Shown one piece after another: positions 1 to 7,487 of a stretch of DNA of 64,000 bases; position 1 is the stretch's first letter; every line of letters begins with the position of its first letter. The stretch comes from Streptomyces sp. Tu6071 (GTDB lineage Bacteria; Actinomycetota; Actinomycetes; Streptomycetales; Streptomycetaceae): contig NZ_CM001165.1 in the NCBI RefSeq assembly GCF_000213055.1, forward strand, positions 3,618,945-3,682,944. Reading direction: 5' to 3'. The notes under the pieces were generated by a model, which made no database searches, had not been told where the DNA came from, and worked only from the letters and a program-made list of their open reading frames with translations. Position numbers and translations under genes: made by a program.

Positions 1-2
1 CG

Positions 3-1166
3 GCGGTCGCGGAGGCGCGGCGGTACGGGGACGCGGAACTGACGGCACGGGTCATCGGCGTCTACGACGTACCGGCGCTGTGGACGCGCTCGGACGACCC
101 GGTGCGGGCGGCGCGCCTCGTGGCGGCGGCGCAGGACGCGCTCCGGGAGCTGCCGGAGGAGCGCGAGGCGGAGCGGGCGCGGCTGCTCGCGACGGTGGCG
201 GTGGAGTCGCGGGGCGCGGCGGCGGGAGCGCGCTCGCTGCGCGCGTCCCGCGAGGCGGAGGCGCTGGCACGGCGACTCGGGGACCCGGGCCTGCTCGTGT
301 TCGCGCTGAACGGGGTGTTCGTACAGAGCTTCGCGGGGGCGACGGGGGGTACGGGGCTCGCGGGCGGCGGGGGCGCGGGGTTCGGCGGGACGGGTACGGG
401 GGCTTCGGGCGCGGGCTCCGGGGGCGCGGGCTCCGGCGGGACGGGTGCGGGGGCTTCGGGCGCGGACGGCGGCCGGAACGGGGACGTGGGGCGGGACGCG
501 CTGGGGGCCGAGCTGATCGCCGTCGCGGGGGCGGCAGGGCTCGTCCCGCACGAGGTGCTGGGGCTCCTGGTGCGGATGCAGGCGCGGTGCGGGCTCGGGG
601 ACTTCGCGGGGGCGGAGGGGTGCGCGGCGGCGGCGGACGCGCTGGCCGCGCGGCACGGGCTGCCTCTCGTACGGGTCTTCACGACGTGGTTCCGCGCGCT
701 GCGCGCCTCGCTCGCGGGCGGCGGGTGGGAGCCGTACGAGGAGGCGGTGGCCCTGCTCCCCGGCTGCGGGATGCCGGGCTTCGCCACGGGCCTCCCGGCC
801 CTCGCGCGCCTCACGGTCGCGGTACGGCAGGGCGAACACCCCCCGCCGGACGGCGACTTCGGGCCGTACGAGCCGTGGGTGCGGCCTCTCCTGGGGGCGT
901 ACGGGGGCGCGGCCGAGCGGGAGGCGGCGCGCGAGGCGCTGGCGCGGGTGCCGCAGCCGCGCGAGCGGGAGGCGGCGCGCGAGGCGCTGGCGCGGGTGCC
1001 GCAGCCGCCGGCGGACCACCTGACAGGGGTTTTGCGGGGTCTGGTGGCGGAGGCCGCCCGGGTCCTGGGGACGGGCCCCGGGCCCGGCGGGCTCATGGGG
1101 GCCGGGAGCGGGGTGGTGGCACTGGGGGCTCCGGGGACGCGGGAGCTCCAGGGGCTTCGGGGGTGA
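3..1166 (+). CDS. AfsR/SARP-like regulator, C-terminal part (5' truncated)
   Basis: An open frame enters the window at base 3 and ends with TGA at 1164-1166. The helical, Arg/Ala-rich sequence (AEARRYGDAEL, YDVPALWTRSDD, LLVFALNGVF, FTTWFRALRASL) resembles the TPR-like C-terminal region of large AfsR/SARP-type ATPase regulators; the DNA-binding and NTPase parts would lie left of the window. A Gly/Ala/Ser-rich stretch (about 345-480) interrupts the helical region. A 16-codon unit is tandemly duplicated in frame at 915-1007. The tail is short and low-complexity. Family assignment comes from recognising the C-terminal style only, so it is tentative. Confidence 0.6.
   Translation, partial: AVAEARRYGDAELTARVIGVYDVPALWTRSDDPVRAARLVAAAQDALRELPEEREAERARLLATVAVESRGAAAGARSLRASREAEALARRLGDPGLLVFALNGVFVQSFAGATGGTGLAGGGGAGFGGTGTGASGAGSGGAGSGGTGAGASGADGGRNGDVGRDALGAELIAVAGAAGLVPHEVLGLLVRMQARCGLGDFAGAEGCAAAADALAARHGLPLVRVFTTWFRALRASLAGGGWEPYEEAVALLPGCGMPGFATGLPALARLTVAVRQGEHPPPDGDFGPYEPWVRPLLGAYGGAAEREAAREALARVPQPREREAAREALARVPQPPADHLTGVLRGLVAEAARVLGTGPGPGGLMGAGSGVVALGAPGTRELQGLRG
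915..1007 (+). repeat. Perfect in-frame tandem duplication (48-bp unit)
   Basis: Two adjacent copies encode EREAAREALARVPQP followed by Arg. The first copy starts at 915 and the second at 963. Because the unit is 16 codons, the frame is kept and one helical turn block is added to the protein. Confidence 0.9.
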
Positions 1167-1218
1167 GGCGGGCGCCCCGGCCCGGAGCCGGGAAGAGCGC
1201 GTGTCGCCCGAAAGACGG

Positions 1219-1250
1219 AACCGGCGTCCACCCCGAGGTGGACGCCGGTT
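1219..1250. terminator. Bidirectional hairpin terminator
   Basis: A perfect 14-bp stem (1219-1232 pairs with 1237-1250) with a CCGA loop lies between two convergent genes. It should serve both the upstream regulator gene and the minus-strand gene ending at 1272. It lacks a U-tract, as is usual for high-GC actinobacteria. Confidence 0.8.
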
Positions 1251-1271
1251 CGCGGCGGGGCGGGTGACGGA

Positions 1272-2075
1272 TCAGCCCAGGAGGGGCAGGTACGGGGAGA
1301 GGTCGGCTCGTTCGCCGCTCGCGCTGACGCGGGCGGCGGCGCGCTCGCTCGTCCAGTCGGTGCGGCCCGTGGCCAGGCGAATCCAGGTGAGGGGGTCGGT
1401 CTCGACGACGTTGGGCGGGGTGCCGCGCGTGTGGCGGGGGCCCTCGACGCACTGGACGACGGCGTACGGCGGCACCCGCACCTCCGTCGACGCGCCGGGG
1501 ACGCGGGCGGCGAGCGCGTCGGCGAGCAGGCGCGTGCAGGCGGCGAGCGCCTGCCGGTCGAGGGTCACCTCGTGCCCCGTCGCTCGCGCCAAGTCGTCGC
1601 TGTGCACGACGAGTTCGACGCACCGCGTGACGAGGAGATCGCCGAGGGCCATGGGCCCGGCCGGGGCGGCGACGAGCCGCCCGGGGAGCGCCCCTTCGAG
1701 CACCCGGTCGGCGCGCGTCGCGGTCTCGGCGAGCCAGTCGTCGAGCGCCGCGCGCCCCACGAGCCCGGCCGCCCGCTCCCGTACCCGCTCCTCGTTGAGC
1801 GCGGCTCGTGAGGCGGTCGTGAACGGCCAGTCGGTGAGCGCTACTTGGGGACCCGCCGGGGGCTCCGCCTCCACCGCGCGGGTCACCGACTCCAGGGTGA
1901 GCCCGAGGTGCGTGACCAGCTCCGCGACGGTCCACTCGCCGAGCCCCGAGGGCAGCGCGAGTTCCTTCTCGCCGAACCCGCGCACAGCCGCTCGGGCGAG
2001 CCCGTACTGGGCGAAGAGCGCGGTGCTCGTCTTCCGGAAGTCATAGGTGCGGGGGCGGCGCTTGGCGGGTGGCAT
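1272..2075 (-). CDS. Sterol-carrier / mycothiol-dependent maleylpyruvate isomerase-family protein
   Basis: The 267-residue protein has an N-terminal DinB/MDMPI-like four-helix region (GEWTVAELVTHLG; VELVVHSDDL carries a likely metal-ligand His) and a C-terminal sterol-carrier-like domain with the signature HTRGTPPNVVETDP. Members of this family use mycothiol or are of unknown substrate; the exact reaction here cannot be inferred. The ATG at 2075 gives the usual MPPAKRRPRTYD start; the longer open frame upstream has no family-like sequence. It is transcribed alone and converges on the first gene across a strong hairpin. Confidence 0.75.
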   Translation of the reverse strand: MPPAKRRPRTYDFRKTSTALFAQYGLARAAVRGFGEKELALPSGLGEWTVAELVTHLGLTLESVTRAVEAEPPAGPQVALTDWPFTTASRAALNEERVRERAAGLVGRAALDDWLAETATRADRVLEGALPGRLVAAPAGPMALGDLLVTRCVELVVHSDDLARATGHEVTLDRQALAACTRLLADALAARVPGASTEVRVPPYAVVQCVEGPRHTRGTPPNVVETDPLTWIRLATGRTDWTSERAAARVSASGERADLSPYLPLLG

Positions 2076-2215
2076 GGGACGAGCGTAGGCGGTTCGCGGC
2101 ACCGGCCGCGCCGTGCGGCCGGAAGCGGCCGGGCGGCCGGGCCGGGGGTGCGCGGGCACGGCACGACGGGGCTCCGGCCGCCCTCCTCGCGGCGGCCGGA
2201 GCCCTCGGGCCGTGC

Positions 2216-3073
2216 TCAGATGCGGGGGTCGCTCCCCGGGGCGGCGGGGCCGCGCGCGGACCGGCCCCACGGGGTGCCGGGGCCCTCGGCCGGGCCGACG
2301 CGCGCCGCACCGATGCCGCCGCGTACGGCGCCGTCAGGCGCTCCGGCGGGGCGTCCGTACCCCCCGGTGCCGCGCGCACCCTGCCGGGCCTCCGCCTCGC
2401 GCGTCTCCTGCCGCGCCTCCCCCTCACGCGTCCCCTGCCGCGCCTCCGCCTCGCGCAGCCCGGCGGACCGCTTCGTGGCCCGGCGGACCGCCCAGACGAC
2501 CACGAGGAGCGCGAGGGCGAGCAGCGGATAGCCCATCGCGATGCGGGCGAAGGCGAGCCAGCCGGTGCTGTCGTGGTCGTAGAGCCACTGCTGCACGACG
2601 AAGCGGGCGGCGAAGACGGCGAAGAGGGCGAGCGTCGCGATGTCGTACCCGCGCCGCACGATCCGGTCCTCGCGCCACTCCTGGCCCTGCCCGTTGAGGG
2701 CGCTCCAGACGTATCCGGCGAGGGGCCTGCGGATCAGCACCGAGAGCAGCAGCACGACGGCCGCCGCGAGGCTGAACCAGATGCCGAGCAGGAAGTAGCC
2801 CTTCGCCGAGCCGGTCTTCCAGGCCACGAGGGACGCCGTGCCCACCCCGATGATCCCGCCGATCGCCGGCTGGACCGACTCCTTGCGCACGAGGCGCAGC
2901 ACCGCGAGGCCGACCGCGACCGCCATCGCCGTCACGATGGCGGCGGTGAGCCCGAAGGCCGCGTTGGCGACGACGAAGGCGATGATGGGCAGCCCGGTGT
3001 ACAGCAGGCCCCGGGGGCCGCCGAGCTGGTCCATCATCGTCGGCCGGGGGTTCTTCCCGGGGCGCGCGTTCAC
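2216..3073 (-). CDS. DUF3159 integral membrane protein
   Basis: This 285-residue protein starts with PTMMDQLGGPRGLLYTGLP and contains about six hydrophobic segments between residues 20 and 195, matching the DUF3159 family of actinobacterial membrane proteins of unknown function. The C-terminal tail is cytosolic-looking and holds three near copies of a nine-residue motif (EARQGTREG, EARQETREA, EARQGARG). The GTG start at 3073 overlaps the stop of the upstream methyltransferase gene in a GTGA arrangement, so the two are probably translationally coupled. Confidence 0.8.
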   Translation of the reverse strand: MNARPGKNPRPTMMDQLGGPRGLLYTGLPIIAFVVANAAFGLTAAIVTAMAVAVGLAVLRLVRKESVQPAIGGIIGVGTASLVAWKTGSAKGYFLLGIWFSLAAAVVLLLSVLIRRPLAGYVWSALNGQGQEWREDRIVRRGYDIATLALFAVFAARFVVQQWLYDHDSTGWLAFARIAMGYPLLALALLVVVWAVRRATKRSAGLREAEARQGTREGEARQETREAEARQGARGTGGYGRPAGAPDGAVRGGIGAARVGPAEGPGTPWGRSARGPAAPGSDPRI

Positions 3074-4122
3074 GCCGCCACCCCTTCGACGACCGAGACG
3101 AGCGAGGCCGAGGGCGTCACACCCACGAGCCGCAGGCCCGCCGCCTCGAACAGCTCGGCGAACTCGGCGCGTTCGCGTTCACGGCCGCCGTTGGAGAGGG
3201 TCAGCATGTTGAGGTCCATGAGCGGCGGCAGCCCGCGCGACTCCTCCGGGTCGATGACGAGTTCGGTGACGAGGACACGACCGCCGGGCCGCAGTCCCGC
3301 GCGGCAGTTGCGCAGTATCCGGACGGCGGTCTCGTCGTCCCAGTCGTGCAGCACGTACTTGAGCAGGTAGACGTCGGCGGGCGGCACGACGTCGAGGAAG
3401 TCACCCGCGACGAACGTGAAGCGCTCGGAGAGCCCGGCCGCCGCCGTCGACTCCTCCGCCGCCTTGGCCAGGTGCGGCAGCTCCAGCACGGCTCCGCGCA
3501 GCGCGGGGTGACGTGCCATGAGGGTCTGGACGAAGGCACCGGCCGCGCCGCCGACGTCCATGACGGTCTCGTCCCCCCGGAGCGTGATGACGTCCGCGAG
3601 GTCGTCGGCGACGCCCCGGGTCATCGCCGACATGGCCGCGGCGAAGCGCGTCCCCTCCTCCTCGTGCGCGGCGAAGTACGTGAACAGGTCCTCGCCGAAG
3701 ACGGCTTCGGACTGCGCCCGCCCGGTCCGCACGGCATCCGGGAGCAGGCCCCACGGCTGCCAGTGCGAGGTCATGCCGCCCCACAGGGCCAGGTCGCGCA
3801 GGGAGCCGGGCCGGTCGGCCCGCAGGGTGTCGAGGAGGGGCGTCGCGGCGTACCGCTCGCCGTCCTCGGTGGTGACGAGGCCGAGGGCGTCGCAGCCGCG
3901 CAGGAAACGCCTGGTCGCCGCGGGGTCGAGGGCCGCGGCGCGGGCAAGTTCCGCCGCCGTGCGCGGGCCCTGGCCGAGGTGTTCGGCGAGCCGCAGCTCG
4001 GCCGCCGTGCGGGCGATCTGCGTCGCCCAGTAGCCGGTGATCATCTGGAACATGCGCCCGGTCTCGTCCGGGGCGGCTTCCGGCGAGCCCGCCGGAGTCA
4101 GTGGGCGTTGGTAGAGGGTCAC
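3070..4122 (-). CDS. SAM-dependent O-methyltransferase (acetylserotonin OMT-type fold)
   Basis: The 350-residue protein has an N-terminal winged-helix dimerisation part (TAAELARAAALDPAATRRFL, residues about 54-74), the SAM loop DVGGAAGAF (189-197) and the LHDWDDE motif with the likely catalytic His259, all typical of small-molecule O-methyltransferases from secondary metabolism. I chose the GTG at 4122 because AGGAGAG lies just upstream; a GTG at 4137 is also possible. It is the first gene of a two-gene unit with the DUF3159 gene. The substrate is not evident and no biosynthetic core enzyme lies nearby. Confidence 0.85.
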   Translation of the reverse strand: MTLYQRPLTPAGSPEAAPDETGRMFQMITGYWATQIARTAAELRLAEHLGQGPRTAAELARAAALDPAATRRFLRGCDALGLVTTEDGERYAATPLLDTLRADRPGSLRDLALWGGMTSHWQPWGLLPDAVRTGRAQSEAVFGEDLFTYFAAHEEEGTRFAAAMSAMTRGVADDLADVITLRGDETVMDVGGAAGAFVQTLMARHPALRGAVLELPHLAKAAEESTAAAGLSERFTFVAGDFLDVVPPADVYLLKYVLHDWDDETAVRILRNCRAGLRPGGRVLVTELVIDPEESRGLPPLMDLNMLTLSNGGRERERAEFAELFEAAGLRLVGVTPSASLVSVVEGVAA

Positions 4123-4200
4123 GCGTGCTCTCCTCACGGGGACGGACTCTTTGAAGGCGGGTGCCCCCCAAGTCGCTCCGTACGGCTCCGACTTCTTTTC

Positions 4201-4278
4201 CGCCTTTCCGTCAGCCGTCCCGCCTTTCCGTCAGCCGTCCCGCCGCTCCGTCAGCCCCGCCCCTCCGTCAGCCGTCCC
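4201..4278. repeat. Four-copy 20-bp GC-rich tandem repeat
   Basis: Units of 18-20 bp built around CCGTCAGCC start at about 4201, 4221, 4241 and 4260; the first two are identical. The last copies overlap the 3' end of the decayed methyltransferase gene. Confidence 0.85.
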
Positions 4279-4822
4279 GCCCCTCCCGCTCCGCCGGCAC
4301 GTCGTACCCGACGAACGCGAACAGCGGCGTGTGCGGGGGCGGGAGCGGGGCCGCCGGTCCGGTGCGGCGGTGGGCCGCGACGGCCTGGCGGACCTCGGGG
4401 GGCTGTCGCGGGTGAAGCCGCGCGCTTCGAGCCAGTCGCAGACGCGCGGGACGCGGTCGGGGGCCTTGCGGTCGCGGGTCCGGACGAGCGTGCCGCCGGG
4501 CGCGCGTAGTTCCGTACGAGCGCCGCGTCCCCCGTCACGACCGCGATGCGGTCGCCGCCCGAGCCCGGCCGCGGCGGCGCGCCTCCGCCGCGTTGCGCGG
4601 GTCGAGTTCGACGAGGCGGGCGCGGACGTCGGCGCGGCGCGGGTGCGCGGCGAGGACGCCGAGCAGGTCGTGGCCCTGCCCCGCGCACACGCTCACGGCC
4701 TTGATCCCGCCGGGCGGCGCCGCGTCGAGTGCCTCCGCGATCCGCGCGCGCACCGTCCGCAGGCGGCGCCCGAGGACGGAGTCCGGGTCGTCGTACACGC
4801 GGTGCCAGTCGTGCCGGTCCAT
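4268..4822 (-). pseudogene. Decayed class I SAM methyltransferase gene
   Basis: Reading minus from ATG 4822 gives MDRHDWHRVYDDPDSVLG, then AVSVCAGQGHDLLGVL (SAM loop) and RLVELDPRN, as in Streptomyces SAM methyltransferases. Near 4570 the frame breaks: DRIAVVTGDAALVRNYA continues in another frame. Near 4505 a stretch expected to encode the central strand region (about 30 residues in relatives) is missing out of frame, and GGTLVRTRDRKAPDRVPRV follows. A third shift near 4405 leads to HTPLFAFVGYDVP and a TGA at 4268-4270. At least three independent lesions argue for a pseudogene over a single sequencing error. Its promoter side faces the tetR gene at 4864. Confidence 0.75.
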
Positions 4823-4863
4823 GCGCGGACGGGAGAACGCCGGGGCCGCCGCTGTCCCGCGCC

Positions 4864-5532
4864 TCACCTCAGCGGAACGTCGCCGCCCGCGTCCGTACGC
4901 CCCGGTGCCGCGCGCCCGAAGTTCCCGAGCCCTGACTCCAGTTGACCGAAGGCGCGCTCGGCGAGCGCGAGGCCGTCCGCGATGACGCGGCTCACCTCGA
5001 TGCCCGCGAGCAGGCCGCGGAAGTTGCGGCCGACGAGCGTGTGCCACACGGCGAGGATCTGCGCGGCGGCGAGCGAGGAGCCCGCGTCGTCGCCCGTCGC
5101 CGCCGTCAGCTCGGCCGCGAGCGCCCGCTCGGAGCGGCGGCGCAGGACGAGGACCCGGGCGAGGAGCGGGGGCGTCGACGCGATGAGCCCCTGGAGGCGC
5201 AGCACGAGGGGCAGGTCGCTGCCGCCGAGCGAGGCGTCGCCCGCCGCGAGCGCCGAGAGGTACGTACGGCGCAGCGCGGCCACCGCCGACTCGCCGGGCG
5301 CCCGCTCCCGCACAGCCCGCGCGGTGTCCTCGACGTGCTCTTGGAGCGGCTGGAGGACCAGGTCCTCCTTGCTGCCGAAGTAGTTGAAGACGGTCATCTT
5401 CGAGAACCCGGCCGCCTCCGCGATCTCCGCGACCGAGACCGCGTCGAAACCGCGCTCGGCGAAGAGATCGAGCGCCACCTCGCGCAGCTTCCGCCGCGTC
5501 TCCGCCTTCTTCCGCTCCCGCAGGCTGCTCAT
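4864..5532 (-). CDS. TetR-family transcriptional regulator
   Basis: This 222-residue protein begins MSSLRERKKAETRRKLREVA and has a textbook TetR helix-turn-helix (VSVAEIAEAAGFSKMTVFNYFGSKEDL, about residues 32-55) followed by a divergent ligand-binding domain. The ATG at 5532 fits the family start. It is divergent from the MFS exporter gene across a 160-bp spacer, the classic arrangement for a repressor that controls its neighbouring efflux pump. That role is inferred from position. Confidence 0.88.
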   Translation of the reverse strand: MSSLRERKKAETRRKLREVALDLFAERGFDAVSVAEIAEAAGFSKMTVFNYFGSKEDLVLQPLQEHVEDTARAVRERAPGESAVAALRRTYLSALAAGDASLGGSDLPLVLRLQGLIASTPPLLARVLVLRRRSERALAAELTAATGDDAGSSLAAAQILAVWHTLVGRNFRGLLAGIEVSRVIADGLALAERAFGQLESGLGNFGRAAPGRTDAGGDVPLR

Positions 5533-5612
5533 GCCGCGCACGGTACCAGCGGCCCTCGCGGGGTGCGGACCAGCCGTTTCCCGGCCGCGAGGGACCCGGA
5601 TCACGGACATTG

Positions 5613-5636
5613 ACCGAGATGAAAGATTGACTCGGT
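5613..5636. promoter_or_regulatory. Candidate operator between tetR and MFS gene
   Basis: ACCGAG (5613-5618) and CTCGGT (5631-5636) form an inverted repeat spaced by 12 bp, in the locally least GC-rich part of the divergent spacer. TTGACC and TTGACT hexamers (5610 and 5627) overlap it and could be -35 elements. This is a position-based proposal. Confidence 0.4.
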
Positions 5637-5692
5637 ACACGTATGTGCGTCATCCTCGGCTCGTCGGCGCCCGTCCACCCCGAGGAGCCCCC

Positions 5693-7429
5693 GTGCCCCA
5701 CCCGCCGCCCGCTTCCCCGTCCCGTTTCCGCCTCGTCACGGCGCTCTGCCTCGTCACGATCATCCTGGCCGTCCTGGACTCGAACATCGTCTCGGCCGCC
5801 GCCGTCCCGCTCGTCCGCGATCTCGACCCCGAGGGCGGCCTCGCCAAGGTCCCCTGGCTCGTCACCGCCTTCCAGCTCGCCGCCACCGCCGCGCTCCCCC
5901 TCTACGGGAAGCTCTGCGACACCCTCGGCGCCAAACGCGTCTTCCTCGGCGCGCTCGGCATCTTCCTGCTCGGCTCCGCGCTGTGCGGCTTCGCCCGGTC
6001 GATGCCCCAGCTCCTCGCCTTCCGTGCCCTCCAAGGGGTCGGCGGGGGCGGGCTCATGAGCATCACGCTCGTCGTGATCCGGCTCGCGTCGCAGGCCCGC
6101 AAGGAGGCGGAGCCCGCCGGGGCGGCGGAAGCCGCAAGACCTCCGGAAGCCGCAGGACCTCCGGGAGCCGCAGCGACCACGGGAGCCGCCGTCCCCCCGG
6201 AAGCGGCCGGGACCACGGGAGCCGCACCCCAGGAAACCGCCAAAACCCCGGAACCCCCCGCCACCCCGAAATCCCTGGCCACCCCGGAACCCCCCGCCGC
6301 CCCGGGAGCCCCCAAGACCTCCTCCCCCAGCCGCGGCGCCGGAGCCGGTGGGCTCGTCGCCGGGGCGGGGATGGCGCTCGGGCCCTGGGTCGGCGGGATG
6401 CTCACCGAGCACCTGTCCTGGCGCTGGATCTTCTGGGTCAACCTCCCGGTCGGCCTCGCCGTCCTGCTCACCGCCGCCGCCGTCCTGCGCCTCCCGGACC
6501 GCCCCGCGCGCCGCCGGGTCGACTACGCGGGCGCCGCGCTCGCCGCCGCCTTCGCCTCGGCGTTCCTGCTCACGCTCGAATGGGGCGGGGGCCGCTGGCC
6601 CTGGCTCGCCCCGCAGACCCTCGCGCTCGCGGCGACGGCCCTCGCCCTTCTCGTGCTCTTCCTGTGGCGGCAGGCGACCGCGCCCGAACCGGTGCTCCCG
6701 CTGACCCTGTTCGGCTCCCGCGCCCTGCGGCTCGGCTTCGCCGTGCAGCTCCTCCTCGGCATCGGGCTCACCTCGGCGATCGTGCAGGTCATGCTCTACC
6801 TCCAGGTCGCGCGCGGCCTCGACTCCGCGAGCGCCGGGCTCTTCCTGCTCCCCATGGCGGCCGGCATGACGGTCTCGGGGGTGCTCTCGCAGCGGTACGT
6901 GAACCAGCGCGCCCGCCTGCCCCTCGCCCTCGGCACCTCGGGCGCCGCGCTCGGCCTCGCCCTGCTCGCCACCTCGACCGCGCACACGTCCGCGTGGGCC
7001 ACGCGGGGCGCGCTCTTCGTCCTGGGCTGCGGCTTCGGGCTCCTCGTCGGCCAGCTCGTCCAGTACGCGCAGGACTCCGCGCCCGCCGGGCTCCTCGGCG
7101 TCACGACGACGGCGGCCCGCTTCTTCCAGACGCTCGGCGGCGCGGCGGGCGCGGCCCTCAGCGGCGTGCTCCTCACCCGCCTCACCGGACTCGACGGGGC
7201 GGCGGCACGCGGCCACGACCCCTCCACCACCGTCCCGGGCGCGGCCCTCTCCTTCACGGGCGGCATCGACACGGTCTTCGCGTGCCTCGCGGCCCTCATG
7301 CTCCTCGCGACGGCACTCGTCCTGCGCCTCCCGGTCCCGCCGACCGCGCCCGCGGGGACACCCCCGGGAACGCCGGAGCCCCCACCCGGTCGCAGGGACC
7401 GGGCAGGGGCTCGGGAGCGCGTCAGCTGA
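5693..7429 (+). CDS. MFS drug exporter (DHA2-like, 14-TM type)
   Basis: The 578-residue protein has hydrophobic segments throughout and the DHA2 hallmark LAVLDSNIVSAAAVPLVRDL near the N-terminus, LYGKLCDTLGAKRVFLG (motif A-like loop) and LSWRWIFWVNLPVG. The GTG at 5693 is preceded by GAGGAG at 5682-5687. Unusually, the short loop that normally holds the PPRERG-type motif is replaced by about 80 Ala/Pro/Thr-rich residues (roughly 137-217). Divergent from the tetR gene, it is probably repressed by it. Substrate unknown. Confidence 0.87.
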   Translation: MPHPPPASPSRFRLVTALCLVTIILAVLDSNIVSAAAVPLVRDLDPEGGLAKVPWLVTAFQLAATAALPLYGKLCDTLGAKRVFLGALGIFLLGSALCGFARSMPQLLAFRALQGVGGGGLMSITLVVIRLASQARKEAEPAGAAEAARPPEAAGPPGAAATTGAAVPPEAAGTTGAAPQETAKTPEPPATPKSLATPEPPAAPGAPKTSSPSRGAGAGGLVAGAGMALGPWVGGMLTEHLSWRWIFWVNLPVGLAVLLTAAAVLRLPDRPARRRVDYAGAALAAAFASAFLLTLEWGGGRWPWLAPQTLALAATALALLVLFLWRQATAPEPVLPLTLFGSRALRLGFAVQLLLGIGLTSAIVQVMLYLQVARGLDSASAGLFLLPMAAGMTVSGVLSQRYVNQRARLPLALGTSGAALGLALLATSTAHTSAWATRGALFVLGCGFGLLVGQLVQYAQDSAPAGLLGVTTTAARFFQTLGGAAGAALSGVLLTRLTGLDGAAARGHDPSTTVPGAALSFTGGIDTVFACLAALMLLATALVLRLPVPPTAPAGTPPGTPEPPPGRRDRAGARERVS

Positions 7430-7436
7430 CGCGCGC

Positions 7437-7475
7437 ACGGGGGCAGACGCGCGAGCAGCGCGGCATCGCCCCCGT
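7437..7475. terminator. Hairpin between convergent MFS and purL genes
   Basis: ACGGGGGC (7437-7444) pairs with GCCCCCGT (7468-7475). A second small palindrome, CCCCCGTACGGGGG, overlaps the right arm at 7470-7483. The pair lies in the 58-bp space between two convergent stops. Confidence 0.6.
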
Positions 7476-7487
7476 ACGGGGGAGGGC

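Noticed and set aside
2041..4509. Long + strand frames opposite the DUF3159 and methyltransferase genes
   Set aside because: Codon-position GC bias and protein families support the minus-strand genes only.
3070..7429. Possible small biosynthetic gene cluster (O-methyltransferase, TetR, exporter)
   Set aside because: No core biosynthetic enzyme is present and a pseudogene separates the parts, so a cluster is not supported.
4535..7438. 967-codon open frame antisense to the MFS exporter
   Set aside because: It is a high-GC shadow frame; only its last ~100 codons match the decayed methyltransferase, and the remainder is Arg/Gly/Glu-rich without domain features.
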